Origin: Caulobacter sp. 73W
Lineage (GTDB): Bacteria > Pseudomonadota > Alphaproteobacteria > Caulobacterales > Caulobacteraceae
Length of the DNA: 64,000 bases
NCBI RefSeq assembly: GCF_041021955.1
Contig: NZ_CP158375.1
Coordinates: 2,046,001 to 2,110,000, forward strand
Direction of reading: 5' to 3'
Both the position numbers and the translations under genes were made by a program. The notes beneath the pieces were generated by a model. That model ran no database searches. It saw nothing but the letters and a program-made list of their open reading frames with translations, and was not told where the DNA came from. Positions 28,730 through 38,367 of the stretch are shown here, one piece after another (the first letter of the stretch is position 1; every line of letters begins with the position of its first letter).

Positions 28730-30406
28730 ATGAGCGAGACGACCCAGACCAAACCCAAGCGCAGCCTGCTGCAGGCGCTGGCCATCTATCGCGAGCGGCG
28801 CAGCCTGGTGATGCTGGGCCTCGGGTTCGCGGCGGGCCTGCCGTACATGCTGATCTTCGACACCCTGTCGGTTTGGCTGCGCAACTCCGGCCTGTCGCTG
28901 GCGGTGATCGGCTTCTTCAGCCTGGCCACCCTGTCCTTCTCGTTCAAGTTCCTGTGGGCGCCGCTGATCGACCGGGCGACCATCCCCGGCCTGACCCGGC
29001 TTCTGGGCCATCGCCGATCCTGGATGCTGGTCTGCCAGCTTCTGATCATGCTGGGCCTGTGGCTGGTCTCGGGCCTCGACCCCGCGCGCAATCTCGGCCT
29101 GATGGCGATCGTCGCCGTGGCAGTGGGCTTCTTCACCGCCACCCATGACATCGTCATCGACGCCTGGCGCATCGAAGTGGCGGGCGAAGAAGGCCAGGGC
29201 CCCCTGGCGGCGGCGGTCCAGTGGGGCTTCCGGGGCGCCATGGTGGCCGCCGGCGCCGTGCCGCTGTTGCTGGCGGAAAGCTTCGGCTGGAACATCTCCT
29301 ACGCCATCATGTCGGCGGTGATGGTGGTCGGCGTCATCGCCACCCTGGCCGCCCCGCGTGAGGCGGCGCACGATATCCGGCCGATCCCCACCGGCGATGT
29401 GAAGCAGTCCGGCGCGCTCCAGGCCCTGGAATGGATCCTGCGCCTGGCCGTTCTGCTGGTCGGCGCCCTGCTGCTGGGCTCCGGCCTGGCGGGCGACGCC
29501 AGCCTGCTGTCGCAAGTGGCGGGCGGCGAGACGCTGGCCGACGCCTGGACCGATAAGCAGTCCGGCGTCTGGCTGCAGCTGGGCGGGGTGGCCGCCGGCC
29601 TGCTGATCGTGGTGGCCGCCGCGTGGCCGGTCCCCAAGGTGCGCACCAAGCCGGGGGTCTATCTGTCCACCGCGCTGGGCGCGCCGCTGGGCGAGTTCAT
29701 GCGCCGCTACAAGGGCGTCGCCGGCCTGATCCTGGCGACCATCTGCCTGTACCGGGTGGCCGACTTCGTCCTCAACATCATGAACCCGTTCTACCGGGAC
29801 CTGGGCTTCACCCTCACCGAGATCGCCGAGGTGCGGAAGGTGTTCGGCATCATCGCCTCCATGCTGGGCGTGGCCCTGGGCGGCCTGCTGGTGGCGCGGC
29901 TGAGCATCATGCGGGTGCTGGTCATCGGCGCCTTCGCCGGGCCGATCAGCAACCTGATCTTCATCTGGCTGGCGGCGCAGGGCCATTCGATCCCGGCCCT
30001 GTTCATCGCCATCTGCCTGGACAACCTGGCGGGCGGCGTCGCGGGCACGGCCCTGATCGTCTACATGTCGAGCCTGACCACCACCGGCTTCACCGCCACC
30101 CAGTACGCCATGTTCACCTCGCTCTACGCCCTGCCCGGCAAGCTGATCGCCTCACAGTCGGGACGGCTGGTGGAGTGGGCGGCCAGGACTGCCGAGGCCG
30201 GCGGGCCGCTGGGCGCGCTGAAGGGCATGTTCGCCGGCCTGACCCCGGAAAGCTACGTGGCCGCCGGCGCCAAGCTGGGCGTCAGCCCCGCCGCCATGGG
30301 CGTCGGCTACAGCGTGTTCTTCATCTATTCGGCGCTGATCGGGGTGGTGGCCATCGGGCTTTGCCTGGCTGTGGCGGCCAAGCAGCCCAAGGCTATCGGG
30401 GCCTAG
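28730..30406 (+). CDS. ampG: AmpG muropeptide permease (MFS)
   Basis: A 558-residue MFS transporter importing GlcNAc-anhydroMurNAc-peptides for cell-wall recycling. The N-terminal pattern MLGFAAGLPYMLIFDTLSVWL and the KFLWAPLIDR loop are typical of AmpG (here LGLGFAAGLPYMLIFDTLSV). Two long stretches, around residues 225-310 and 450-490, make it longer than the E. coli protein. In Caulobacter AmpG contributes to beta-lactam resistance. It follows the ShkA-like gene by 36 bases. Confidence 0.93.
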   Translation: MSETTQTKPKRSLLQALAIYRERRSLVMLGLGFAAGLPYMLIFDTLSVWLRNSGLSLAVIGFFSLATLSFSFKFLWAPLIDRATIPGLTRLLGHRRSWMLVCQLLIMLGLWLVSGLDPARNLGLMAIVAVAVGFFTATHDIVIDAWRIEVAGEEGQGPLAAAVQWGFRGAMVAAGAVPLLLAESFGWNISYAIMSAVMVVGVIATLAAPREAAHDIRPIPTGDVKQSGALQALEWILRLAVLLVGALLLGSGLAGDASLLSQVAGGETLADAWTDKQSGVWLQLGGVAAGLLIVVAAAWPVPKVRTKPGVYLSTALGAPLGEFMRRYKGVAGLILATICLYRVADFVLNIMNPFYRDLGFTLTEIAEVRKVFGIIASMLGVALGGLLVARLSIMRVLVIGAFAGPISNLIFIWLAAQGHSIPALFIAICLDNLAGGVAGTALIVYMSSLTTTGFTATQYAMFTSLYALPGKLIASQSGRLVEWAARTAEAGGPLGALKGMFAGLTPESYVAAGAKLGVSPAAMGVGYSVFFIYSALIGVVAIGLCLAVAAKQPKAIGA

Positions 30407-30417
30407 TTGGCCTGAAT

Positions 30418-31248
30418 CTAGTTCGCCAGGCAGACCACCTGGGCCACGCGCAGATCGCGGCGCAAGCTGTCAGCCACGCGACCATAGTTGTCGACGGTGA
30501 TCGGCTCGCCCATGGCCAAGCCGCCACGACGGCCGCCGGCCAGCTTCAGGCTTTCCACCACCGTCTCGGGCGCCGTGGTGTAGATGCGGCCGCGACGGGG
30601 CGCCTCGGCCACGGTCACGCCGATGACCCGGCCGGCGTTGTCGAGCGCGGGGGCGCCGGACAGGCCCGCCAGCGTGCCCTTGAGCGTGTCGGTGCGCCCG
30701 ACCTCGGCCCAGACCAGAACCGGCTCGGTCCGCGCTCCGCGACCACGGACCACCAGCCGCTCCCGCCCCAGCAGACGCGACGCCGCCTCGCCGGGCTGAC
30801 CCTGCGGGAAACCGGGATGGAACGCGCGGTCGCCCCGGCGCAGAGGCCGGTCCAGACCCAGCGGCAGGGCGCCGGAGCCGCCTTCGGTCTGTAGGACGGC
30901 CACGTCGGCCTTCGGGTCGATGCGCACCCGGGCGGCGACGCCGCGACCGTCGGCGACGACAATGGCGGCCTGGCGGCAGCCGTCGACCACGTGACGGGCG
31001 GTCAGCCAGGCGCCGCTGTCATCAACCGAGAAGGCGGTGCCCGATCCTTGCTGCGGGGCGAAGGGGGCGTCGACCACGATTTCCGGGTCGAAGGGGGAGG
31101 CCGGGCCCAGCGGGACGCCTTCCTCGCCCGCCACGGGTGGCGGGGGCGGAGGCGCGTCGGCGCGCTCCTGTCGGCCGACGGCGGCGATCAGCAGCGCGCA
31201 GACCACCGCGGCATAGACCAGCCAGTCGGGAAGACGAGGGAAGTGCAT
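30418..31248 (-). CDS. Membrane-anchored trypsin-like serine protease
   Basis: A 276-residue chymotrypsin-fold protease. A single N-terminal membrane segment (about 9-25) and a proline-rich linker precede the catalytic domain. The triad is visible: His86 in TARHVV, Asp115 in KADVAVL and Ser197 in GLSGAPAL. There is no PDZ domain, so it is not a standard Deg protease. It is likely periplasmic and tethered. It converges with ampG with 11 bases between stops. Confidence 0.85.
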   Translation of the reverse strand: MHFPRLPDWLVYAAVVCALLIAAVGRQERADAPPPPPPVAGEEGVPLGPASPFDPEIVVDAPFAPQQGSGTAFSVDDSGAWLTARHVVDGCRQAAIVVADGRGVAARVRIDPKADVAVLQTEGGSGALPLGLDRPLRRGDRAFHPGFPQGQPGEAASRLLGRERLVVRGRGARTEPVLVWAEVGRTDTLKGTLAGLSGAPALDNAGRVIGVTVAEAPRRGRIYTTAPETVVESLKLAGGRRGGLAMGEPITVDNYGRVADSLRRDLRVAQVVCLAN

Positions 31249-31264
31249 GGGCGGCGCGGGCCGC

Positions 31265-31693
31265 TCAGCCCGCCACGGCGGCGGCGAGGATCAGGGCGGT
31301 GGCGATCTTGGCCCCGACCAGCAGGGCGGCGGCGGCCACCTCGCCCTCCTGGATCCGCTGGGGCAGGCCCTTGAGGATCATGTCGGTGACGCGGAAGACG
31401 AAGAGCTGGACCATGGTCGTCGCCGCTCCCCAGATCGCGATATCAATCAGCGAGGTGGAGGCGCGCAAGGACACGGCCAGGGGGATCGCCAGGCCGACCA
31501 TCACCCCGCCCAGCGACAGGGCGGCGGCGGCGTTGCCCTCGCGGATCAGCTTCACTTCCCGGTGCGGGGTCAGCAGGGCGTAGAGCACCGTGCCGAGCAG
31601 CAGGATGACGATCGTCGTCCCCGCGTGCAGCAGGGTGGTCGGAAAGCCCGTGGCGAAGGCCTGGATCTCAGGCGACTGAAGTTCTGGCGGCAT
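31265..31693 (-). CDS. DUF350 membrane protein
   Basis: A 142-residue protein with four hydrophobic helices and the DUF350 repeat arrangement (LREGNAAAALSLGGVMVGLAI pattern, here LIREGNAAAALSLGG). The function is unknown; members often accompany stress or envelope genes. It lies 16 bases upstream of the serine protease in the same direction, so both may be one operon. Confidence 0.85.
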   Translation of the reverse strand: MPPELQSPEIQAFATGFPTTLLHAGTTIVILLLGTVLYALLTPHREVKLIREGNAAAALSLGGVMVGLAIPLAVSLRASTSLIDIAIWGAATTMVQLFVFRVTDMILKGLPQRIQEGEVAAAALLVGAKIATALILAAAVAG

Positions 31694-31763
31694 GAACGCG
31701 ACAATCCCCGAACGACGCTGACCGCACCGTTAACATGGCGGCGCTTCGAAGCGATGACGCAAA

Positions 31764-32936
31764 TTATTCAGCCGCGACGACGGTCTCTTCAACCGCCTTG
31801 CGGCGGGCGCTGGCGCGAATCTTCTCGCTTTCGGACTTCAGCTGGCCGCAGGCGGCCAGGATGTCCCGTCCGCGCGGCGTGCGGATCGGCGAGGCGTAGC
31901 CGGCGCGGTTGATGACGGCGGCGAACTTCTCGATCGTTCCCCAGTCCGAGCATTCGTACGGGCTGTTGGGCCACGGATTGAACGGGATCAGGTTGATCTT
32001 GGCCGGCACGCCCTTGAGCAGCTGGACCAGGGCCTTGGCCTCGGCCGGACTGTCGTTGACGCCCTTGAGCATCACGTACTCGAAGGTCACGCGGCGGGCG
32101 TTGGAGATGCCCGGATAGGCGCGGATGCCGTCCATCAGCTCCTTGATCGGGTACTTCTTGTTCAGCGGCACCAGCTTGTCGCGCAGCTCGTCGTTGGTGG
32201 CGTGCAGGCTGATGGCCAGCATCGCGCCGGTCTGGTCGCCCAAGGCGGTCAGCTGCGGAATCACGCCGGAGGTCGACACGGTGATCCGGCGGCGCGAGAT
32301 GGCGATGCCCTCGTCGTCGCTGATGATGTCGATGGCGGCGGCCACGGCGTCCAGATTGTAGAGCGGCTCGCCCATGCCCATGAAGACGATGTTGGACAAG
32401 CGGCGCTCCTCGCGGTCGCTCGGCCATTCCTCCAGGTCGTCCTTGGCCACCTGCACCTGGGCGACGATCTCGGCCGCGGTGAGGTTGCGCACCAGGGGCT
32501 GGGTGCCCGTGTGGCAGAAGGTGCAGTTGAGGGTGCAGCCCACCTGGCTGGAGACGCACAGCGCGCCGGCCCGACCCACGTCGGGGATGTAGACGGTCTC
32601 GACCTCGATCCCCGGAGCCATGCGGATCAGCCACTTGCGGGTGCCGTCCTTGGACACCTGACGCTCCACCACCTCGGGACGGGAGATCACGAAACGCTCG
32701 GCCAGGGCGGCGCGCAGGTCTTTTGCCACGTCGCTCATCTGGGCGAAGTCGGTGACCCCGCGATGGTGCATCCAGCGCCACAGCTGGGTGGTCCGCATGC
32801 GCGCCTTGGCCGGCTCGACCACGCCGCTGTCGACCAGGGCGGCCGTCAGCTCCGCCCGGGTGAGGCCGGACAGGTTTTGCGGAAGCGAGGGCGCATCGGC
32901 GCGCGCCGGTCGGGCGAGGTCGAGGGTGACGGTCAC
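31764..32936 (-). CDS. rlmN: 23S rRNA A2503 / tRNA A37 methyltransferase RlmN
   Basis: A 390-residue radical SAM enzyme. The [4Fe-4S] cysteines are Cys134, Cys138 and Cys141 in CTLNCTFC, and the methyl-carrying cysteine is in the C-terminal ILAACGQL. It methylates C2 of A2503 in 23S rRNA and A37 in some tRNAs. The start is GTG at 32936. The DUF350 gene lies 70 bases downstream. Confidence 0.97.
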   Translation of the reverse strand: MTVTLDLARPARADAPSLPQNLSGLTRAELTAALVDSGVVEPAKARMRTTQLWRWMHHRGVTDFAQMSDVAKDLRAALAERFVISRPEVVERQVSKDGTRKWLIRMAPGIEVETVYIPDVGRAGALCVSSQVGCTLNCTFCHTGTQPLVRNLTAAEIVAQVQVAKDDLEEWPSDREERRLSNIVFMGMGEPLYNLDAVAAAIDIISDDEGIAISRRRITVSTSGVIPQLTALGDQTGAMLAISLHATNDELRDKLVPLNKKYPIKELMDGIRAYPGISNARRVTFEYVMLKGVNDSPAEAKALVQLLKGVPAKINLIPFNPWPNSPYECSDWGTIEKFAAVINRAGYASPIRTPRGRDILAACGQLKSESEKIRASARRKAVEETVVAAE

Positions 32937-33008
32937 GGGAAAATCCAGATTGAGGGCCGGCTTATAGCAGATGGGCGTTAATCCCGCAAAAACAGGCCCC
33001 TGCGACGA

Positions 33009-33887
33009 TCAGAACGCCGCCGCGCTGATCGTTCCGTCAGCGGTCAAGGTGGCGCGCTTCAGGCCCTGCGAGTGGAACGGCGTGGCCACCGAGCCGTCGG
33101 CGCCCACGGCGATCAGGCCGCCGTCGCCGCCCAGGGCCGCCAGTTCGCCGATCACCGCCTTGGACGCCTCTTCCAGGCTCTGGCCCGAAAAACGCATACG
33201 AAAGCCGATCTGCGCGGCCGCGGCCAGGCGGATGAAATACTCCCCCTGACCGGTGCAGGAGACGGCCACATTGCCGTCGGCCCAGGCCCCGGCGGCGGGG
33301 ATCGGGCTGTCGCCCACCCGACCGGGCATCTTGTTGAACACCCCGGCGGTGGAGGTGGCGGCGGCCAGGCGGCCCTCCCCGTCGCGCACCACGCAGCCCA
33401 CCGTGCCGTGGGCCAGGGCGCCGGGGGCGTGGTTGGCCTCGAACTGGCCGGCATGGGTGAACCACGCCTTGGGATCGTCGATGGCCTCGAGGCCCTGCTC
33501 TGCGGCGAACAGCCCGGCGCCGGACCCGGCCAGCATGACGTGGGGCGTGCGCTCCATCACCGCGCGGGCGGCGGTGATCGGGCTCTTGAAGCCCTGCAGC
33601 GCCGCCACCGAGCCGGCCTTGCCGCTCAGCCCGTCCATGATGCAGGCGTCGAGTTCGTATTCACCCGCCAGATTGGGAGAGGCGCCGCGGCCGGCGACGT
33701 AGAGGCCCGAGGCCTCCAGCGCGACCACCGTCCTCGTGGCCACGTCCAGGGCCGTGTCCCCGGCGCGCAGAGCGTCGCGGGCTTCCTCGACCAGACCCTT
33801 CATGTGCGCGATCTCGCGATCGTAGCTTCGCCCCGGCTTGGCGCCCGCGCCGCCGTGCAGCGCCAGACTCAAACATTTGTTCGACAT
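33009..33887 (-). CDS. iaaA: Isoaspartyl peptidase / plant-type L-asparaginase
   Basis: A 292-residue Ntn hydrolase starting at ATG 33887 (MSNKCLSLALHGGAGA). It is expected to self-cleave before Thr162 in HGTVGCV; that threonine is the nucleophile. The downstream MPGRVGDSPIPAAGAWA contains the substrate arginine region. It hydrolyses beta-aspartyl dipeptides and asparagine. The upstream in-frame ATG at 33977 would run into the divergent reductase gene. It is divergent from that gene with 69 bases between starts. Confidence 0.93.
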   Translation of the reverse strand: MSNKCLSLALHGGAGAKPGRSYDREIAHMKGLVEEARDALRAGDTALDVATRTVVALEASGLYVAGRGASPNLAGEYELDACIMDGLSGKAGSVAALQGFKSPITAARAVMERTPHVMLAGSGAGLFAAEQGLEAIDDPKAWFTHAGQFEANHAPGALAHGTVGCVVRDGEGRLAAATSTAGVFNKMPGRVGDSPIPAAGAWADGNVAVSCTGQGEYFIRLAAAAQIGFRMRFSGQSLEEASKAVIGELAALGGDGGLIAVGADGSVATPFHSQGLKRATLTADGTISAAAF

Positions 33888-33956
33888 TGGCCTTCCTTCC
33901 CTTGGGTCCGGTGCGATAGCGTCCCTTTCGAACAAAAAGAAGTCGGAGACGCGATC

Positions 33957-34955
33957 ATGAAGGCGGTGCTGAGCCAATCGGTGGGCGGACCGGAGACGCT
34001 AAAGCTGGAGGAAATGCCTGATCCGACCCCGGGCGCGGGCCAGGTGGTGCTGGATGTGAAGGCTTGCGGCGTCAACTATCCGGACGTCCTGATTATCCAG
34101 GACATGTACCAGTTCAAGCCGCAGCGGCCCTTCGCCCCCGGCGGCGAGGTGTCGGGCGTGGTCAGCGCGGTGGGCGACGGCGTGTCGCACCTGAAGGTCG
34201 GCGACCGGGTCCTGGCCAGCACCGGCTGGGGCGGCATGGCCGAGAAGCTGGCGGTGGACGCGGCGCGGGTCGTGCCGATCCCCGACGCCATGCCCTTCGA
34301 CGAGGCGGCTGCCTTCCTGATGACCTACGGCACCTCCTATTACGGGTTGAAGGACCGGGGCCACATCAAGCCCGGCGAGACCCTGCTGGTCCTGGGCGCC
34401 GCCGGCGGCGTCGGCCTGGCGGCGGTGGAGCTGGGCAAGGCCATGGGCGCCAAGGTGATCGCCGCCGCCTCCAGCCAGGAGAAGGTGGATCTGGCCATAT
34501 CGCGCGGCGCCGACAGCGGCGTGGTCTATCCGACCGGCCCCTTCGACAAGGACGGTCAGAAGGCCCTCGCCCAGCTGTTCAAGGACGCCTGCGGCCCCAA
34601 CGGCTGGGACGTGGCCTATGACGCAGTGGGCGGCGACTATGCCGAGGCGGTGATCCGCGCCAGCGGCTGGAACGGCCGCTTCTTGGTCATCGGCTTCCCG
34701 GCCGGCATCCCCAAGGTGCCGCTGAACCTGACCCTGCTGAAGTCCTGCGACATCGTCGGGGTGTTCTGGGGCGCGGCGGTGGCCCGCGATCCCAAGGGCC
34801 ACGCCCAGAACGTCAAGGAGCTGATGGCTCTCTACGCCGACGGGAAGATCAAGCCGCACGTGTCGGAGACTTTCCCCCTCGCCCGCGCGGGCGAGGCCAT
34901 CGCCCACCTCGCCAGCCGCAAGGCCATGGGCAAGGTGGTCGTCGTCACCGGCTAA
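33957..34955 (+). CDS. NADPH:quinone oxidoreductase family protein (zinc-independent MDR)
   Basis: A 332-residue medium-chain dehydrogenase/reductase. The N-terminal GroES-like fold includes VNYPDVLIIQDMYQFKP and GGEVSGVVSAVG; the Rossmann domain has LVLGAAGGVGLAAVEL. There are no zinc-binding cysteines, pointing to the quinone reductase or enoyl reductase branch. The ATG at 33957 has a GGAGA ribosome binding site; the longer open frame upstream is antisense to iaaA. An SDR gene follows on the same strand. Confidence 0.9.
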   Translation: MKAVLSQSVGGPETLKLEEMPDPTPGAGQVVLDVKACGVNYPDVLIIQDMYQFKPQRPFAPGGEVSGVVSAVGDGVSHLKVGDRVLASTGWGGMAEKLAVDAARVVPIPDAMPFDEAAAFLMTYGTSYYGLKDRGHIKPGETLLVLGAAGGVGLAAVELGKAMGAKVIAAASSQEKVDLAISRGADSGVVYPTGPFDKDGQKALAQLFKDACGPNGWDVAYDAVGGDYAEAVIRASGWNGRFLVIGFPAGIPKVPLNLTLLKSCDIVGVFWGAAVARDPKGHAQNVKELMALYADGKIKPHVSETFPLARAGEAIAHLASRKAMGKVVVVTG

Positions 34956-35017
34956 GCATTGATAGGCGAGGCCGCGTCAGACGGCCCGCCCGCACCCATC
35001 GCCAAAGGGAGGAAACC

Positions 35018-35908
35018 ATGGCGGGACGTCTGGACGGCAAGGTCGCCGTCATCACCGGCGGCTGCTCGGGCATCGGCCTGGGCACGGTCGAACTGTTCGT
35101 GGCCGAAGGGGCGAAGGTCATCGCCGCCGACCTGCAGGACCAAAAGGGCGCCATGCTGGAAAGTCGGTTCCCCGAGGCGGTCCGCTACATCCATTGCGAC
35201 GTGACCAAGGAGAAGGAGGTCGCCGCGGCGATCGCCCTGTCCAAGACCGAGTTCGGCGGCCTGGACATCCTGTTCAACAACGCCGGCCACGGCGGCTGCC
35301 CCACCGGCGTGCAGGAGATGGACATCCCCGCCTGGGACGACACCTACGCGGTGCTGCTGCGCGGGCCGGCCATCGGCATGCACTACGCCGTGCCCCTGAT
35401 GCTGGAGCGGGGCGGCGGGTCGATCATCAACACCGCCTCCATCGCCGGGCTGCAGGCGGGCTTTGGCCCCATCTGCTACTCGACCATGAAGTCGGCGGTG
35501 ATCCATCTGAGCCGCACGGCGGCGGCGGAGCTGTCGCCGCAGAAGATCCGGGTCAACGCCATCTGCCCCGGCCTGATCGCCACCTCGATCTTCGGGGCGT
35601 CGGTGGGCCTGCCGCGCGACGTGGCCGACCAGATGGCGGCGCGGGTGGTGGAGATCGGACCCAGGATCCAGCCGATCCCCAAGGCGGGCCTGCCGGAGGA
35701 CATCGCCAAGGCGGTGCTGTTCCTGGCAAGCGACGACAGCATCTTCGTCACGGGCACGCACCTGGTGGTCGACGGCGGCATCACCATCGGCGGGCGTCAG
35801 AGCTGGGACAAGAACGCGCCCTCGCCCCTGCTGGCGGCGATGGGCATGACGGCGGAGCAGGCCGAAGAGATGCGCAAGGCCGCGAAAGCGCGGGAAGCAG
35901 CGGGCTGA
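35018..35908 (+). CDS. Short-chain dehydrogenase/reductase
   Basis: A 296-residue classical SDR. The cofactor loop is TGGCSGIGLG near residues 13-22, the NNAG motif is in LFNNAGHGG, and the catalytic residues are in NTASIAG (Ser) and YSTMK (Tyr, Lys). A strong AGGGAGG ribosome binding site precedes the ATG. It is 62 bases downstream of the quinone reductase and may be co-transcribed. The substrate is not predictable from sequence. Confidence 0.92.
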   Translation: MAGRLDGKVAVITGGCSGIGLGTVELFVAEGAKVIAADLQDQKGAMLESRFPEAVRYIHCDVTKEKEVAAAIALSKTEFGGLDILFNNAGHGGCPTGVQEMDIPAWDDTYAVLLRGPAIGMHYAVPLMLERGGGSIINTASIAGLQAGFGPICYSTMKSAVIHLSRTAAAELSPQKIRVNAICPGLIATSIFGASVGLPRDVADQMAARVVEIGPRIQPIPKAGLPEDIAKAVLFLASDDSIFVTGTHLVVDGGITIGGRQSWDKNAPSPLLAAMGMTAEQAEEMRKAAKAREAAG

Positions 35909-35962
35909 CCGCTGAGAAGTCATCCGGGCGGAGCCATGAGCCCCGCCCGGACGATCAGCGGC

Positions 35963-38191
35963 TTAGAAGCGCTTCGTCACCTGGACGCCGTAGGTCCGGG
36001 GTTCGTTGACGAAGGCCGTCAGGTTGTTGAAGTCGATGGCGCCGATGACGTTTTCCTCATCGGTGATGTTGCGGGCGTAGACCGCCGCCTCGATGCCGCG
36101 AGCCGCATCACGCCAGCCGGCGCGGACGCCGCCTTCGAAGGCCGTGTCCTGCATGAACTCAACCAACTCGTAGAGGAACAGGTTGAAGTCCTTTTGCATG
36201 ACCCAATCGGTCGAGGCGAACAGCTCCGAACCGTTGCCCAGGGCGTGGACGTAGTTCAGCGTGATGTTGGCCGTGTACTTCGGGGCCTGCGGGAACGGGT
36301 TGCCGTTGATGTTGGCGCGACGGGTCGTGCCGACGTTCACGATCGGGTCGGTGACGGTGCAGTTGGCGCCGCAGAAGGCCACCAGCAGGTCGGTGTCCTT
36401 GATCTCGGTGTGGTTCCAGGCGAAGCCGCCGGCCACGCTGAAGCCGGCGCCGAGATAGACGTCGCCGTCCAGTTCGATGCCGTAGCCCTCGCCCTTGTCG
36501 GCGTTGATCAGCTGGTTGAAGTTGCCCTCGCCGCCGATTGCGGTGAACTGCGGGTCGGAGACCTCGTAGTAGTAGGCCGTGGCGTTGAAGCGCGCGCGGC
36601 CGTCCCACAGACGGGCCTTCAGGCCGGTTTCATAAGACATCACCGTCTCGGAATCCGCCGTGGTGACGACGTTCGCCGTGGCGATGCGGCCCTGGATCGA
36701 TGGGCCGCGGTAACCCTTGGCCACGCGGGCGAAGAGGTTCAGGTCCGGGTTCACTTCGTACAGGGCGCTGATATCCCAGCTGACCTGCTCGTCGGCGACC
36801 GACTTCACCAGGGCGAGCGACGGGCCAAGCGTTCGGCGGCCGTCGAAGTCACGGCTGTCGTCGGTGTAGCGCAGGCCGCCCGTCAGCTTGAAGGCGTCGG
36901 TGACCTGGTAGTTGGCCTGACCGAACAGCGACCAGGAATCCGACTTCTGGACGATGTCGGTGATGATGGTCGGGTTCAGACCGCCGACGCCATTGAAGGT
37001 CGCCGAGATCAGGTTGAAGCGCTCGGTCCAGTAGAAGGCGCCGACCTGCCAGCCGAAGCGGCCGTCGCCGTTCGACGAAAGGCGCGTCTCGTAGGTGTAC
37101 TGCTGCAGCTTGCTGTCCAGCGTGCCGGTCTCGGAGTTGAACGGCGTCTTGTAGGGCGCGCCGGCCGGGGCCGAGGCCACGCCGCCGTCGATGTCGCCGT
37201 TGCCGGCCGAGGAGCCCTGATAGGCGCCCAGCACGGTGGTCAGGGTCGCGCCGCCGAAGTCATAGGCCACCTGCAGCGACTGCGAGGTGGTCTTTTGCTT
37301 CTGATAGTTGTTGCGGCCGCCGTCGTAATAGACGCGGTCACGGTCGAAGTTGGCGTTCAGTTCGTTGGAGCCCTTGGTCAGCACGTTGGCGCGGTTCATC
37401 GTGCCGGTGCCTTCATAGTCGCGGCCCTGCAGGGTCAGCAGGGCGGACATGCGGTCGGTCGGCGTCCAGGCCACGTGAACGCGGGCGGCCTTGTCGTCGA
37501 AGTTGCCCAGATCATCGCCGTCCGGATCGGCGAAGCCGGGATTGTAGGCGTTGTCGACCCAGTCATCGCGCGAGTTCCACAGACCGGCGATGCGGACCTG
37601 CAGGGTGTCGTGCAGCGGGATGGTGACGCCGGCTTCACCGCGGATCGAGCCGAGGTTGCCGTAGGTCAGCGAGCCGAAGCCGCCGAATTCGTCGGTCGGC
37701 TTGACGGTGTCTATCTTGACCACGCCGGCCGGGGTGTTGCGGCCGAACAGGGTGCCTTGCGGACCACGCAGCACTTCCAGCTGCTGGACGTCGAACAGCG
37801 GGAAGCCCTTCAGGAAGACGTTCTCGAGCACGACGTCGTCGAGCACCACCGAGACCGGCTGCGAGGCGTTGAAGTCGAAGTCCACGTTGCCGAGGCCGCG
37901 GATGTAGAAGCGCGGCGCATAGCGGCCGTTCGAGCTTTCCACCTGCAGGCTGGGCACGCGGGCCGTCAGCGACAGGATGTCGGCGCCGCCGGCGGCGACG
38001 GCGGACACCGTTTGTTGGTTCAGCGCCGTGACGGCGAACGGCACGTCACGGATGTTTTCGCTGCGGCGCTGGGCGGTGACGACGATGTCGTCGACGGTCG
38101 CCACGTCGGCCGATTGGGCCAGGGCGGGCGTGGAGAGGAGAAGTGCGAGGCTGCTGGCCGTAAAGGCGAGCGCGCTGAGGCGGCGAGTCAT
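35963..38191 (-). CDS. TonB-dependent outer-membrane receptor
   Basis: A 742-residue receptor: signal peptide (LALLLSTPALAQ), plug domain beginning with the TonB-box-like DDIVVTAQRRSENIRDVPFAV and containing the RGPQGTLFGRNTPAGVV block, then a 22-strand-type beta barrel ending in the aromatic TYGVQVTKRF. The Gly-Pro-Gln-Gly plug block is typical of Caulobacter and Sphingomonas receptors for carbohydrates, vitamins or aromatic compounds. No substrate gene is adjacent. It is divergent from the phosphoesterase gene. Confidence 0.93.
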   Translation of the reverse strand: MTRRLSALAFTASSLALLLSTPALAQSADVATVDDIVVTAQRRSENIRDVPFAVTALNQQTVSAVAAGGADILSLTARVPSLQVESSNGRYAPRFYIRGLGNVDFDFNASQPVSVVLDDVVLENVFLKGFPLFDVQQLEVLRGPQGTLFGRNTPAGVVKIDTVKPTDEFGGFGSLTYGNLGSIRGEAGVTIPLHDTLQVRIAGLWNSRDDWVDNAYNPGFADPDGDDLGNFDDKAARVHVAWTPTDRMSALLTLQGRDYEGTGTMNRANVLTKGSNELNANFDRDRVYYDGGRNNYQKQKTTSQSLQVAYDFGGATLTTVLGAYQGSSAGNGDIDGGVASAPAGAPYKTPFNSETGTLDSKLQQYTYETRLSSNGDGRFGWQVGAFYWTERFNLISATFNGVGGLNPTIITDIVQKSDSWSLFGQANYQVTDAFKLTGGLRYTDDSRDFDGRRTLGPSLALVKSVADEQVSWDISALYEVNPDLNLFARVAKGYRGPSIQGRIATANVVTTADSETVMSYETGLKARLWDGRARFNATAYYYEVSDPQFTAIGGEGNFNQLINADKGEGYGIELDGDVYLGAGFSVAGGFAWNHTEIKDTDLLVAFCGANCTVTDPIVNVGTTRRANINGNPFPQAPKYTANITLNYVHALGNGSELFASTDWVMQKDFNLFLYELVEFMQDTAFEGGVRAGWRDAARGIEAAVYARNITDEENVIGAIDFNNLTAFVNEPRTYGVQVTKRF

Positions 38192-38271
38192 TTTGGTATT
38201 TATCCCCGAGACACAAAAACGCGGGTGGCCTAGGCCTGCGCCCCCGGAGCGTCCACAAGATAACTTCGATT

Positions 38272-38299
38272 TGGCCGTGAATTTTTTACGACACGGCCA
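38272..38299. promoter_or_regulatory. Inverted repeat in divergent promoter region
   Basis: TGGCCGTG and CACGGCCA (8-base arms, 12-base AT-rich spacer) lie between the TonB receptor and the phosphoesterase, 81 bases from the receptor start and 69 from the other. This could be an operator or a hairpin. Confidence 0.35.
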
Positions 38300-38367
38300 C
38301 AGTGGGGCGAAAATGCATCGCTTGACGCCCCCGGGTTGACGCAGGTCATTGCCCGCAACCCGCCCGG

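Noticed and set aside
35936-38233. A 765-codon open frame antisense to the TonB receptor
   Set aside because: The receptor on the minus strand has signal peptide, plug and barrel motifs; the antisense frame has none.
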